Below are positions 35,516 to 44,757 of a stretch of DNA of 64,000 nucleotides, piece after piece (position 1 is the stretch's first letter; each line of letters begins with the position of its first letter). The notes beneath the pieces were generated by a model. The model saw nothing but the letters and a program-made list of their open reading frames with translations. It did not search any database and was not told the origin of the DNA. The DNA is taken from contig JAEWHE010000041.1 in the NCBI GenBank assembly GCA_023387965.1, positions 248,001-312,000 of the forward strand. The letters run 5' to 3'. Source of the stretch: Bacteroidota bacterium (GTDB taxonomy: Bacteria > Bacteroidota > Bacteroidia > Flavobacteriales > Flavobacteriaceae). Position numbers and translations under genes: made by a program.

Positions 35516-36046
35516 ATGAAAATTTCAACAGAAAACCTTTTCGCTAAATTTAAAATCACCGCATTTTTTTTATCTATTTTTTCAGTTGGATTTGCCCAAC
35601 AAAACAATTCGGTTTTTGAAAGTAAAGTAAGATTTGGTGGCGGTTTAGGTGTTAGTTTAGGTTCTGGTTTTACTAACATCACCGTAGCTCCAAGTGCCAT
35701 TTACGACTTTAATCCGTATTTTTCGGCAGGTTTGGGATTTCAAGGAAGTTATGTGAAGCAAAGAAATTTTTACGAATCGTTTATTTATGGGCCAAGTGTC
35801 ATCACGCTTTTTAATCCCATTGAAGCATTGCAAATTTCAGCAGAATTGGAGCAACTTCGCGTCAATACGGAATATGAAGATGGGAATTTACCACAAAGCG
35901 AAAATTTTTGGAATACCGCTTTATTTTTAGGAGCTGGTTATCGAACGCAAAATGTGACCGTTGGTATTCGATACAATGTGTTGCACGACGATGACAAAAA
36001 TATTTACGCCAATGCATTTATGCCATTTGTGAGGGTTTATTTTTAA
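35516..36046 (+). CDS. Small outer-membrane beta-barrel-like protein
   Basis: The 176-residue product has a signal peptide (about residues 1-30, ending SVGFAQQ). Alternating strands then close with an aromatic C-terminal residue (AFMPFVRVYF), as expected for an outer-membrane barrel of about eight strands (VRFGGGLGVSLGSGFTNI, FSAGLGFQGSYVKQ, ALFLGAGYRTQNVTVGIRYN). It is divergent from odhA. A relation to odhA other than position is not supported. Function unknown. Confidence 0.75.
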   Translation: MKISTENLFAKFKITAFFLSIFSVGFAQQNNSVFESKVRFGGGLGVSLGSGFTNITVAPSAIYDFNPYFSAGLGFQGSYVKQRNFYESFIYGPSVITLFNPIEALQISAELEQLRVNTEYEDGNLPQSENFWNTALFLGAGYRTQNVTVGIRYNVLHDDDKNIYANAFMPFVRVYF

Positions 36047-36095
36047 AATAGCGGTAGCGGTTAATGCAAGTAATTACCTAAAATATAGTGTAAAT

Positions 36096-36488
36096 ATGTC
36101 TAAAAAGAAAATTGTACAATTAATAGCAGCGATATTTTTAATCCTCGCGGTGATTTTACTAATTCCCAAAACTAAATGGGAAGACGACACATCTTTGTAT
36201 GGATTCATCAGTTTAGTATGTGGAACAATCGGTTCTATTATTTCAATATTTATCCCAACAACTGATACATTCAATTTCACAGAAACAGATTGGGTAAATT
36301 ATGATGACAGATTTATGCTAACAATACTGGCTAAAAAACACGGTATTGGTGTTTCGCCCCAGGTTCAGACATTTTTAAAGAATGAAATGAGATATGAAAA
36401 AGTTGGTGTATCATCGAATCACGACGAAAAAGGAAACATAACAATTGAATCCAATTTGAATTTCAATGGAAAGGTGGTTGTTTCGTAA
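36096..36488 (+). CDS. Two-helix membrane protein with soluble tail
   Basis: The 130 residues have two N-terminal hydrophobic segments (IVQLIAAIFLILAVILLIP and GFISLVCGTIGSIISIFIP). A soluble region ends in NITIESNLNFNGKVVVS. I do not recognise the family. It lies 49 bp after the barrel protein and may be co-transcribed. The following 218 bp up to 36706 contain no gene I can support. Confidence 0.65.
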   Translation: MSKKKIVQLIAAIFLILAVILLIPKTKWEDDTSLYGFISLVCGTIGSIISIFIPTTDTFNFTETDWVNYDDRFMLTILAKKHGIGVSPQVQTFLKNEMRYEKVGVSSNHDEKGNITIESNLNFNGKVVVS

Positions 36489-36706
36489 CAAAAAAGTAAT
36501 AAGAACGGAAGCTACTAACTAGTATTCCCAACAGCAAAGCCGAACGTTTTTAATTTGGAATTTGTGCAAGGTTCACTTTAGTAATTCTTGAACTTTCGTA
36601 CTAAAACTTTATACCTTCGCCAATGCCCAAACCGTTAATCCACAATAGTCTTACAACCCAAATTAAAAAAAATTGGAGATGGTCATCAATTACCTTAAAG
36701 AATTTC

Positions 36707-37060
36707 TCAAAACCTATTCCTAAACCACACTTTTTGCCATTCTCGTTTTAATATCAAAAACGAAACTTCCCGGGACAATTGCACTAAATCCGAACCATCT
36801 AAAGATTTTATTTCTTCTTCCGAAACGTCAATGATGTAAAGCAAATTCAAATATTCTGCGAAGCGATAACTAATTAATCGGTAGATTTTTTCGTGTAATT
36901 GAATGGTTAATTCTTCGGGCGAAGTACTCATGGGGAAATCCAGCGGTTCATTTGCCAGATTAAAATCTTTATTAATTTGTTCCAAAAGTTTGGCGTACAA
37001 CAGCTCGCTTTCGGCTAACGAAATAATTTCTTCAGTAGATTTTGGAACAATAAAATTCAT
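36707..37060 (-). CDS. Conserved flavobacterial protein, unknown function
   Basis: The 117-residue acidic helical protein has no signal peptide or membrane segment and no motif I recognise. Its ATG overlaps the stop of the polyprenyl synthase gene by one base (TAATG), which suggests translational coupling and a shared role in isoprenoid supply or simply shared expression. Confidence 0.75.
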   Translation of the reverse strand: MNFIVPKSTEEIISLAESELLYAKLLEQINKDFNLANEPLDFPMSTSPEELTIQLHEKIYRLISYRFAEYLNLLYIIDVSEEEIKSLDGSDLVQLSREVSFLILKREWQKVWFRNRF

Positions 37061-38034
37061 TAAACGTCGCGTTTCATTAGGCTTTCGCCAAATTTTCTCA
37101 AAACACTTTTTTGTTCTTCGCCAATTTCCAAAGTTTCCAAAACGGCAAACGCTTTTTCGGTAAACAAAGCAATTGCCTCTTGGGTGAATTGTGCGGCTTT
37201 AGTTTGCATAAAAATTTCTTTTACTGAAGCAATTTTTTCTGAATTATCATTCGGTTGAATTGAATATAAATCGAGCAAACTGTTTTTTTCTTCGGCGGAA
37301 GCCAATTCTAAAGCCTTGAGATAAAGATAGGTTTTTTTATTTTCTATGATGTCGCCACCTACTTGTTTTCCAAAGGTTTCCGGATTTCCAAAAGCATCAA
37401 GGTAATCGTCTTGCAACTGAAACGCGATGCCTAAATTCAACCCAAAATCATAAATTTTCTGACAATTTTCTTCTGAAGTTTGCGCAATAATTGCCCCCAT
37501 TTTCATTGCAGCAGCAACCAAAACAGCGGTTTTGTATTCGATCATTTTCAAATATTCGGCAATGGTTACATCATCACGAACTTCAAAATCTACGTCCCAT
37601 TGTTGTCCTTCGCAAACTGCCAATGCGGTTTTGCTGAACAATTTTGCCAAAGCTTGAAAAATTTCGGGATTGTATTTTTCAAAATATTGGTAAGCCAAAA
37701 TCAACATCGCATCACCCGATAAAATTCCAGTGTTGAGGTTCCATTTTTCGTGAACGGTTTCTTTCCCGCGACGCAATGGAGCATCATCCATAATATCATC
37801 ATGAACCAAAGAAAAATTATGAAAAACTTCTACTGCAAGTGCCGCCGGAAGCGCTTCCTGATAACTTTTTCCAAAAATTTCAGCCGTGAGAAGCGTTAAA
37901 ACCGGACGGATTCTTTTGCCTCCTAAATTAAGAATGTAAAGAATTGGATTATATAAACCGTTTGGTTCTTTCGACTGGATATTCTCCTCTAAATAAGCTG
38001 TAAAATGTTTGTGATAAAAGACTACAGGTTGCAT
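37060..38034 (-). CDS. Polyprenyl (isoprenyl diphosphate) synthase
   Basis: Trans-prenyl synthases condense isopentenyl diphosphate units. The 324 residues have the first Asp-rich motif DDIMDD (residues 79-84) preceded by FHNFSLVH, then KTAVLVAAA and the second Asp-rich motif FQLQDDYLDAFG. The lysine/arginine block GGKRIRP is at about 38-45. Five residues before the first Asp motif is a Phe, as in short-chain (C15-C20) enzymes, but product length is only a guess. The frame extends to an ATG at 38079. The internal start MQPVVFYHKHF is preferred. Confidence 0.88.
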   Translation of the reverse strand: MQPVVFYHKHFTAYLEENIQSKEPNGLYNPILYILNLGGKRIRPVLTLLTAEIFGKSYQEALPAALAVEVFHNFSLVHDDIMDDAPLRRGKETVHEKWNLNTGILSGDAMLILAYQYFEKYNPEIFQALAKLFSKTALAVCEGQQWDVDFEVRDDVTIAEYLKMIEYKTAVLVAAAMKMGAIIAQTSEENCQKIYDFGLNLGIAFQLQDDYLDAFGNPETFGKQVGGDIIENKKTYLYLKALELASAEEKNSLLDLYSIQPNDNSEKIASVKEIFMQTKAAQFTQEAIALFTEKAFAVLETLEIGEEQKSVLRKFGESLMKRDV

Positions 38035-38136
38035 GAGTAATTTTTTGGCTAATGTAAAACAATTCTCGTTACAGCGCAAAATCTTGAGGAATTGTTATCC
38101 GAAAACGTTTTCTGTTAAAAAATAGTTAAGAAACAA

Positions 38137-38192
38137 TTTGACAATTTTGTCAAACAAAAATGTTTATATCTTTGCATTGACAATTTTGTTAA
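38137..38192 (+). promoter_or_regulatory. Promoter with two probable TetR operators
   Basis: TTTGACAATTTTGTCAAA (38137-38154) is an inverted repeat, TTTGACAA-TT-TTGTCAAA. A second, TTGACAATTTTGTTAA (38177-38192), is a near copy. Between them, TTTG (38146-38149), 17 bases, and TATCTTTG (38167-38174) form a consensus promoter. The operators cover the -33 and the start region, which suggests autoregulation of the TetR gene and the efflux operon. Confidence 0.75.
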
Positions 38193-38211
38193 ATAATTTA
38201 GTTAAATAATT

Positions 38212-38805
38212 ATGTCAGCCAAAAAAGATGAAGCAACTGAGGAGTTGATTAAAAATACTGCCAAGAGATTATTTTTTGGGGAAGGAAAATTTAATGCAAC
38301 CACTCAGGAAATTGCTGATGCCGCAGGAGTTAACCGAACTTTGATCAACTATTATTTTCGTTCGCGCGACAAACTTTTTGATTTGGTTTTTCAAGATGCG
38401 ATGGATTACGAGCACAAACGGAGAGAAGCCATTGTTTTTTCGGAGCTTCCTTTTAAAGCTAAAATTGAAGAATTTATAGACGAAGCTTATCATTCTGCGA
38501 AAGAATATCCTTATCTCGAAATGTACTTGGTTACACAGTTTAACAAAGGCTGTTTTCACAAAGACGAAGAAGGAATGGAGCGGATTCTAAAGAAATTTTA
38601 CGAAGAATTTGAAGTGGCGATGACGGAAAAATTAATTCGTAAAACCGAACCCATTCAGTTTATTTTGAATATGATTTCGCTGGTTTCGTTTCCTATTTCA
38701 ATGCGACCGTTGTTACAAATATCGATGCATTTAAGTGACGGAGAATACGATAGAATTTTGCAAGAGCGCAAAAAAATTATCATGGACACACTTTTTATCA
38801 AATAA
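38212..38805 (+). CDS. TetR family transcriptional regulator
   Basis: The 197-residue protein has an N-terminal TetR HTH (TTQEIADAAGVNRTLINYYF, about residues 29-48) followed by RSRDKLFDLVFQDA. A helical ligand-binding domain completes it. It starts the efflux cluster, 24 bp before the TolC-like gene, and its own promoter carries two matching palindromes, so it most likely represses itself and the pump genes until a pump substrate binds. The inducer is unknown. Confidence 0.92.
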   Translation: MSAKKDEATEELIKNTAKRLFFGEGKFNATTQEIADAAGVNRTLINYYFRSRDKLFDLVFQDAMDYEHKRREAIVFSELPFKAKIEEFIDEAYHSAKEYPYLEMYLVTQFNKGCFHKDEEGMERILKKFYEEFEVAMTEKLIRKTEPIQFILNMISLVSFPISMRPLLQISMHLSDGEYDRILQERKKIIMDTLFIK

Positions 38806-38828
38806 CCCAACCTATTATAATTAAAACA

Positions 38829-40187
38829 ATGAACATAAAAAAAATCATTCAAATTTCGATGATTTTGATACTTTCGGCAGGTTTTTCTGCAAAAAGTTTT
38901 GCGCAAGCACAAAATCTCACCTTGCAAGATGCTATTGGATATGCACTAAAAAATAAGGCCGAAGCGAAAAAAGCAAAGCTTGCCGTGCAAAATAGCAATT
39001 ACCAAATTGAGGAAGTTCGGTCGAGAGCATTGCCCAATATTTCGGCTTCGGGAAACATTACGTACAATCCTATTTTGCAATTAAATGCGTTACCGGGAGA
39101 TTTTTTTGGAGCTCCTGGAACTACGCTTTTAGCGCCATTGGGGCAAGAATGGGTTTCTACGGCAGGAGTAAATTTAAACCAAACTTTATTTGACCAATCC
39201 GTTTTTACAGGTTTGAAAGCGGCAAAAACGACTCGAGAATTTTACCAAATTAACGCGCAACTCACAGAAGAACAAGTGATTGAAAGAGTGGCGAATGGTT
39301 ATTATCAGGTGTTTGTAACGCGCGAACAAGTGAAAATTTTGAATAGTAATCTTGAAAATACTAACAAAGTTCGCAACATTATTAATGGTCAATACGAAAA
39401 CGGTTTGGCTAAAAAAATTGATTTAGACCGAATGACGGTAAACGTTTCTAACATCAGAACGCAATTACAACAAGCCCAAAACGCGGTTCAGTTACAGGAA
39501 AATGCTTTGAAATTTTATATCGGAATGCCAATTGAAACGCCAATTGTTTTAACCGAAACAGAAATTGCTGTTAAACCGGTTTCAGAAGGAGAAATTACTG
39601 ATGTGACGCAATTGACGGAGTATTTGGTTTTAGACAAACAATCGGAATTATTGAGGTTTCAGAAAAAATCAGTTCAGGCAGAATTTTTCCCGAGATTATC
39701 GTTAACAGCAGGTTACAACTACATTGGTCAAGGTCCGGAATTTCCTTGGTTTGCCAAACCTTCGGAGGGCGTTTATTGGTCTGATTTTTCAACTCTAGGT
39801 TTGAGTTTAAGCGTTCCAATCTTCAACGGATTTGGAACAAGAGCAAAAGTACGTCAGGCAGAAATCGAAATCCAACAAATGGAAGTGGATAAAGAAGATA
39901 CCAAACTGGCGTTAGATTTGGCTTTTGAAAATGCTAAAACACAGATGATTAACAGCATTGCCACGATTGAAGTGCAACAAGAAAATGTTCAATTAGCAAA
40001 AGAAGTTTTGGCAAATACACAAAATAATTATCAAAACGGTTTGGCTACTTTAACGGATTTGCTCGATGCCGAAAATTCTTCAATCGAAGCGCAAACCAAC
40101 TATAATTCGGCATTATTGGATTATAAATTGGCTGAAATTCAACTTATAAAATCAAGAGGTCAACTCAAATCATTAATCAACCCATAA
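38829..40187 (+). CDS. TolC-family outer membrane efflux protein
   Basis: The outer-membrane channel of a tripartite pump. The 452 residues have a signal peptide (about 25 residues, ending SFAQA), then two TolC repeats of long helices (e.g. QNLTLQDAIGYALKNKAEAKKA at the start, VQLAKEVLANTQNNYQNGLATLTDLLDAE near the end) and barrel strands between them. The family length is normal. The gene is 17 bp from the membrane fusion protein gene. Confidence 0.92.
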   Translation: MNIKKIIQISMILILSAGFSAKSFAQAQNLTLQDAIGYALKNKAEAKKAKLAVQNSNYQIEEVRSRALPNISASGNITYNPILQLNALPGDFFGAPGTTLLAPLGQEWVSTAGVNLNQTLFDQSVFTGLKAAKTTREFYQINAQLTEEQVIERVANGYYQVFVTREQVKILNSNLENTNKVRNIINGQYENGLAKKIDLDRMTVNVSNIRTQLQQAQNAVQLQENALKFYIGMPIETPIVLTETEIAVKPVSEGEITDVTQLTEYLVLDKQSELLRFQKKSVQAEFFPRLSLTAGYNYIGQGPEFPWFAKPSEGVYWSDFSTLGLSLSVPIFNGFGTRAKVRQAEIEIQQMEVDKEDTKLALDLAFENAKTQMINSIATIEVQQENVQLAKEVLANTQNNYQNGLATLTDLLDAENSSIEAQTNYNSALLDYKLAEIQLIKSRGQLKSLINP

Positions 40188-40203
40188 TTTTTATCTTATT
40201 CAA

Positions 40204-41265
40204 ATGAAAAAAATAATTTATATAGTAATTGGTTTAGCAATTGTTGGTGCAGGTGCATACACTTTGATGAACAACAAAAAGAAAAACGAGGAAGAAACGG
40301 CTGTTGTGGCACAAAAAAACAGTGCTGTTACGGTAAAAACGCAAAAAATTGCCAGCGAAAATTTGGCAAACGAATTTGTGGCCAATGGAAATTTTGCGCC
40401 TTTGCAAGAGTTGAGTTTTTCTGCAGAAAATTCTGGAAGAGTACAACGCGTTTTGGTACAAGAAGGAAGCGTGGTAAGAATTGGGCAAACGTTAGCAGTT
40501 ATTGAAGGCGATCGTCTTTCGGTGGATGTAAATAATGCCAAAGCCAATTATCAAAATGCTTTGGCGGATAGTCAAAGATTTGAAAATGCTTTTAAAACCG
40601 GAGGAGTTACAAAGCAGCAATTAGATCAGGCGAAGTTGGCGCTTTCTAACGCAAAAGCACAATTAGACCAGGCAAAAATTAGTTTCGGCGATGCTACGAT
40701 TAAATCTACCATCAACGGAATTGTAAATAAAAAATACATCGAGCCAGGATCGGTAGTTTCTCCGGGAACACAACTTTTTGACTTGGTAAACGTGTCAAAA
40801 TTAAAATTGAAAGTTACCGTAAACGAAAGCCAAGTTGCTTCTTTAAAAGTAGGTTCGCCAGTAAAAGTGAAAGCAAGTGTTTATCCTGACAAAGAATTTT
40901 CGGGGAAAATTACTTTCGTGGCTCCAATGGCAGATGCATCGTTAAATTTCCCGGTTGAAATTGAAATCAGCAACAATGCCAATAACGATTTGAAAGCCGG
41001 AATGTACGGTACAGCTCATTTCGCCACTAATTTGGAACAAAAAACGCCACTAAAAATCGTTCCAAGAACAGCATTTGTAGGAAGTGTCGCCAACAATCAA
41101 GTTTTCGTAGTAAAAGACAGCGTTGCAAGATTAACGAAAATTGTTTCCGGAAGAATTTTTGGCGAAAAAGTTGAAGTTTTAGACGGTTTGAATGAAGGTG
41201 ACGAAGTGGTAACCAGCGGTCAAATTAATTTAACTGACGGAACTAAAGTTCAAGTTGTAAAATAA
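40204..41265 (+). CDS. RND efflux periplasmic adaptor (membrane fusion protein)
   Basis: The adaptor links pump to outer channel. The 353 residues have a single N-terminal membrane helix (IIYIVIGLAIVGAGAYTLM) and a barrel-sandwich (lipoyl-like) region at about 65-100 (SGRVQRVLVQEGSVVRIGQT). Then come a short helical hairpin, a second half (IVNKKYIEPGSVVSPGTQL), a beta-barrel domain and a C-terminal domain with VLDGLNEGDEVVTSGQINL. It is 43 bp from the pump gene. Confidence 0.93.
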   Translation: MKKIIYIVIGLAIVGAGAYTLMNNKKKNEEETAVVAQKNSAVTVKTQKIASENLANEFVANGNFAPLQELSFSAENSGRVQRVLVQEGSVVRIGQTLAVIEGDRLSVDVNNAKANYQNALADSQRFENAFKTGGVTKQQLDQAKLALSNAKAQLDQAKISFGDATIKSTINGIVNKKYIEPGSVVSPGTQLFDLVNVSKLKLKVTVNESQVASLKVGSPVKVKASVYPDKEFSGKITFVAPMADASLNFPVEIEISNNANNDLKAGMYGTAHFATNLEQKTPLKIVPRTAFVGSVANNQVFVVKDSVARLTKIVSGRIFGEKVEVLDGLNEGDEVVTSGQINLTDGTKVQVVK

Positions 41266-41308
41266 TTGATTTTTCCCTTACGGAAAATTTCAACAGCACA
41301 CAAAATAT

Positions 41309-44300
41309 ATGAAATTAGCAGAAATATCCATAAAAAGACCTACGATTATCGCGGTCTTGTTCATCATACTTACATTGGGAGGAATTTTCAGTTATACCCA
41401 ATTAGGTTATGAGTTGGTTCCAAAATTTGAAGTAAACGTTGTAACAATTTCTACGGTTTATCCTGGAGCATCGCCTTCGGAAGTAGAAAATACGGTAACG
41501 AAAAAAATTGAAGATGCGATTGCTTCGCTCGAAAATGTAAAAAAAGTAGAAGCAAAATCTTACGAAAGTTTGTCATTGGTAATGGTAACTTTAACCGCTG
41601 ACGCTGATGCAGATTATTCTTTGAATGATGCACAACGTAAAATTAATGCCATTTTAAAAGATTTACCGGATGATGTAGATCCGCCGTCTTTGGTGAAATT
41701 CTCCATTTCGGATTTGCCAATTATTACCATTGGAGCTACCGCAAATATGGATCAGGTGGAATTTTACGATTTGCTTGATAAAAAAATCCAGCCGGTTTTG
41801 TCACGTGTTCAAGGTGTGGCGCAGGTAAATTTAGTAGGTGGTGAAGAAAGAGAAATTCAGGTAAGTCTTGATGCTAAAAAAATTCAAGGTTACGGACTTT
41901 CAGTGCCGCAAATTCAGCAAACTTTATTAGCGTCAAACCTTGATTTCCCTACCGGAAATATCAAAACAAGAGAAAACTCGACCTTGATTCGTTTGGCAGG
42001 AAAATATAAAAATGTAGAAGAATTAAGAAATCTTGTAGTTTCAACGAATAACGGAATCCAAATTCGTCTAAAAGATATTGCCGATGTTCAAGATGCTCAA
42101 AAAGAGGTAGAAAAAATTGCGCGTGTCAACCAAAACAGTGCGATATTATTACAAGTTATTAAACAATCTGACGCAAATGCGGTTGCAGTAAGTGAAGAAA
42201 TTCAAAAAACCGTTGCGCAACTTGAATCTGATTATAAATCGAATGGCGTAAAATTAACAATTGCTGATGATACCACAGGATTTACGCTCGTGGCGGCAAA
42301 TTCAGTAATGAAAGATTTATTCATTGCGATTTTCTTGGTTGCCTTTGTAATGTTATTTTTCTTACACAGTTTTAGAAACGCATTGATTGTAATGGTTTCC
42401 ATTCCGGCATCATTGATAGCAACTTTCATCGGAATTTATTTATTAGGATACACGCTCAACTTGATGAGTTTGTTAGGACTTTCTCTTGTGGTAGGTATCT
42501 TGGTAGATGACGCCATCGTAGTACTCGAAAATATTCACCGTCACATGGAAATGGGGAAAAATAAAGTTCGTGCCGCTTATGATGGAGCGTCAGAAATTGG
42601 TTTTACCGTAACAGCGATTACTTTAGTAATTGTGGTAGTATTCTTACCAATTGCCATGAGTACCGGATTGGTTTCTAACATCATCACACAATTTTGTATG
42701 ACGGTTGTAATCGCTACTTTATTATCATTGTTAACATCGTTTACCATCGTACCTTGGTTGTTTTCTCGTTATGGAAAATTAGAACACATTACAAACAAAA
42801 CATTTTTCGGAAGAATTATTTTAAAATTCGAAAATGGTTTGGACAAATTTACTCATTGGGTTACGGATGTTCTAAAATGGTCATTAAGACATAAAATTGT
42901 CACTTTACTAATCGTTGTTGTCTTGTTTTTTGCTTCGTTAGGATTGGCAGCCGGAGGATTTATTGGTGGAGAATTTTTTGCCAAAATCGATAAAGGTGAA
43001 TTCATGGTTCAGGTAGAATTACCAAAAGATGCTTCCATCGAACAATCGAATTTTGCCGTACAAAATGCCGAGAAATTTTTAAGCTCAAAACCGGAAGTTG
43101 TAGGCTTAATCACAACTGTTGGACAAACCAGTGACGGTTTTGGAGGTTCACAAACCACTTTGTACAAATCCGAAATTAAAGTAACGCTTAACGACAAATC
43201 AGAACGTGAAGACAATACTTTTGTTTACGCTGCAAAAACCAAACGTGAACTCGAAAAAGTTTTAGTTGGAGCCAAAATCAAAACCGTTCCCGTGGGATTA
43301 TTTGGAGCAGATCAAGCGCCTTTGATGTTAACCGTAACGGGTTCTAACCAAAAAGACGCTATGGCTTTCGCCGAAAAAGCAGCAGCCGAACTCCGCAAAA
43401 TTCCTGGAGCAACCGAAATTAAATTAACATCCGAAGACGGAAATCCGGAAATCAACGTTCAGGTTGACCGTGATAAAATGTCACTTTTAGGACTCGACCT
43501 TCAAACGGTAGGGATGACCATGCAAACGGCCTTCAACGGTAATACTGACGGAAAATTCCGTGCCGGAGAATATGAGTACGACATCAACCTTCGATATGAC
43601 GAATTTAACCGAAGCAATTTTAGTGACGTAAGCGAATTAATTTTCATCAACAATGCGGGTCAACAAGTTAAATTGTCACAATTTGCCACCATTACCCAAA
43701 CTTCCGGACCAAGCTTGCTCGAACGTAGAGACAAATCACCGGCTGTAAGTGTAGAAGCGCAAACCGTAGGTCGTCCTGCCGGAACCGTTGCAGCAGAATG
43801 GGAAGAAATTTTTAAAGAAATCGAACGTCCCGCAGGTGTAAGTTACGTTTGGGGTGGAGATATGGAAAACCAATCCGAAGGATTCGGAACTTTAGGAATC
43901 GCACTTTTGGCGGCAATTATCTTGGTTTATTTGGTAATGGTAGCTTTGTACAACAGTTTCGCCACACCATTTGTCGTACTATTTTCCATTCCGCTTTCGT
44001 TCATTGGAGCCTTGGTAGCCTTGGCATTGACAAATAATTCCCTCAACGTATTTACCATTTTGGGAATCATCATGCTAATTGGTTTGGTTTGTAAAAATGC
44101 AATTTTGCTAGTCGATTTTGCCAATCATCGTAAAGAAGCCGGCGAATCTACTTACAATGCCTTAATCCAAGCCAATCACGCGCGTCTTCGTCCGATTTTG
44201 ATGACCACAATTGCCATGGTTTTCGGTATGTTCCCAATTGCAATCGCCTCTGGAGCTGCAGCCGAAATGAACAACGGATTAGCATGGGTAATCATCGGAG

Positions 44301-44476
44301 GATTAATTTCCTCACTATTCTTAACCTTAGTCATCGTTCCGGTAGTGTATTCTATCTTCGATAGCATCAAAAACCGCATCAACAAAGGAAAAGAAGAAAC
44401 AGATTACGCCACTTTAATCATCGAAGATTACGATCATAAAGAATTAAGCGAAGACGGTTTCACCCCGAAACACTAA
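41309..44476 (+). CDS. RND efflux transporter permease
   Basis: This is the proton-driven pump. The 1055 residues show the RND duplication: a membrane helix at the N terminus (MKLAEISIKRPTIIAVLFI), two large periplasmic loops and twelve membrane segments. Family marks include VYPGASPSEVE near 50, LVVGILVDDAIVVLENI near 395, and LIGLVCKNAILLVDFAN near 930. The two Asp residues in ILVDDAIVV match the proton-relay pair of AcrB-type pumps. Substrates are probably drugs, dyes or bile-like compounds, by family only. Confidence 0.95.
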   Translation: MKLAEISIKRPTIIAVLFIILTLGGIFSYTQLGYELVPKFEVNVVTISTVYPGASPSEVENTVTKKIEDAIASLENVKKVEAKSYESLSLVMVTLTADADADYSLNDAQRKINAILKDLPDDVDPPSLVKFSISDLPIITIGATANMDQVEFYDLLDKKIQPVLSRVQGVAQVNLVGGEEREIQVSLDAKKIQGYGLSVPQIQQTLLASNLDFPTGNIKTRENSTLIRLAGKYKNVEELRNLVVSTNNGIQIRLKDIADVQDAQKEVEKIARVNQNSAILLQVIKQSDANAVAVSEEIQKTVAQLESDYKSNGVKLTIADDTTGFTLVAANSVMKDLFIAIFLVAFVMLFFLHSFRNALIVMVSIPASLIATFIGIYLLGYTLNLMSLLGLSLVVGILVDDAIVVLENIHRHMEMGKNKVRAAYDGASEIGFTVTAITLVIVVVFLPIAMSTGLVSNIITQFCMTVVIATLLSLLTSFTIVPWLFSRYGKLEHITNKTFFGRIILKFENGLDKFTHWVTDVLKWSLRHKIVTLLIVVVLFFASLGLAAGGFIGGEFFAKIDKGEFMVQVELPKDASIEQSNFAVQNAEKFLSSKPEVVGLITTVGQTSDGFGGSQTTLYKSEIKVTLNDKSEREDNTFVYAAKTKRELEKVLVGAKIKTVPVGLFGADQAPLMLTVTGSNQKDAMAFAEKAAAELRKIPGATEIKLTSEDGNPEINVQVDRDKMSLLGLDLQTVGMTMQTAFNGNTDGKFRAGEYEYDINLRYDEFNRSNFSDVSELIFINNAGQQVKLSQFATITQTSGPSLLERRDKSPAVSVEAQTVGRPAGTVAAEWEEIFKEIERPAGVSYVWGGDMENQSEGFGTLGIALLAAIILVYLVMVALYNSFATPFVVLFSIPLSFIGALVALALTNNSLNVFTILGIIMLIGLVCKNAILLVDFANHRKEAGESTYNALIQANHARLRPILMTTIAMVFGMFPIAIASGAAAEMNNGLAWVIIGGLISSLFLTLVIVPVVYSIFDSIKNRINKGKEETDYATLIIEDYDHKELSEDGFTPKH

Positions 44477-44502
44477 TCCTAAATACCACTTTTTTCTGAA
44501 AG

Positions 44503-44540
44503 TCCCGACCAATATTTTCCTTGGTCGGGATTTTTTTTTT
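44503..44540 (+). terminator. Terminator of the efflux operon
   Basis: TCCCGACCAA and TTGGTCGGGA pair around TATTTTCC with a ten-T tail. Confidence 0.9.
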
Positions 44541-44553
44541 GGAGCAATCGTAA

Positions 44554-44700
44554 GGCATTTTTTATCCCGAAGCTTCGGGACATGTTCCCGCTTTCCGCTA
44601 CAATCTTTTTTTTAATTACCCCGGATTTCAATCCGGGTAATTAAAAAAAAGGATTTCCGCTACAATCGGGTCTAAAGGAAAACTTTCGGCATTTTTTAAT
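44554..44700 (+). repeat. Intergenic repeat family, copy E (forward, most complete)
   Basis: It has outer motifs GGCATTTTTTATCC (44554) and GGCATTTTTTAAT (to 44700), the hairpin CCCGAAGCTTCGGG, and TTCCCGC. The inner repeats TTTCCGCTACAATC are identical at 44592-44605 and 44654-44667. Between them TTTTTTTTAATTACCCCGGAT pairs with its complement apart from one extra G. This copy is the best reference for the family. Confidence 0.85.
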
Positions 44701-44757
44701 CTTTCGCCAAAAAAACTTCCCCATAAATTATTAACTTGCAATAAAACCAATTCACCC

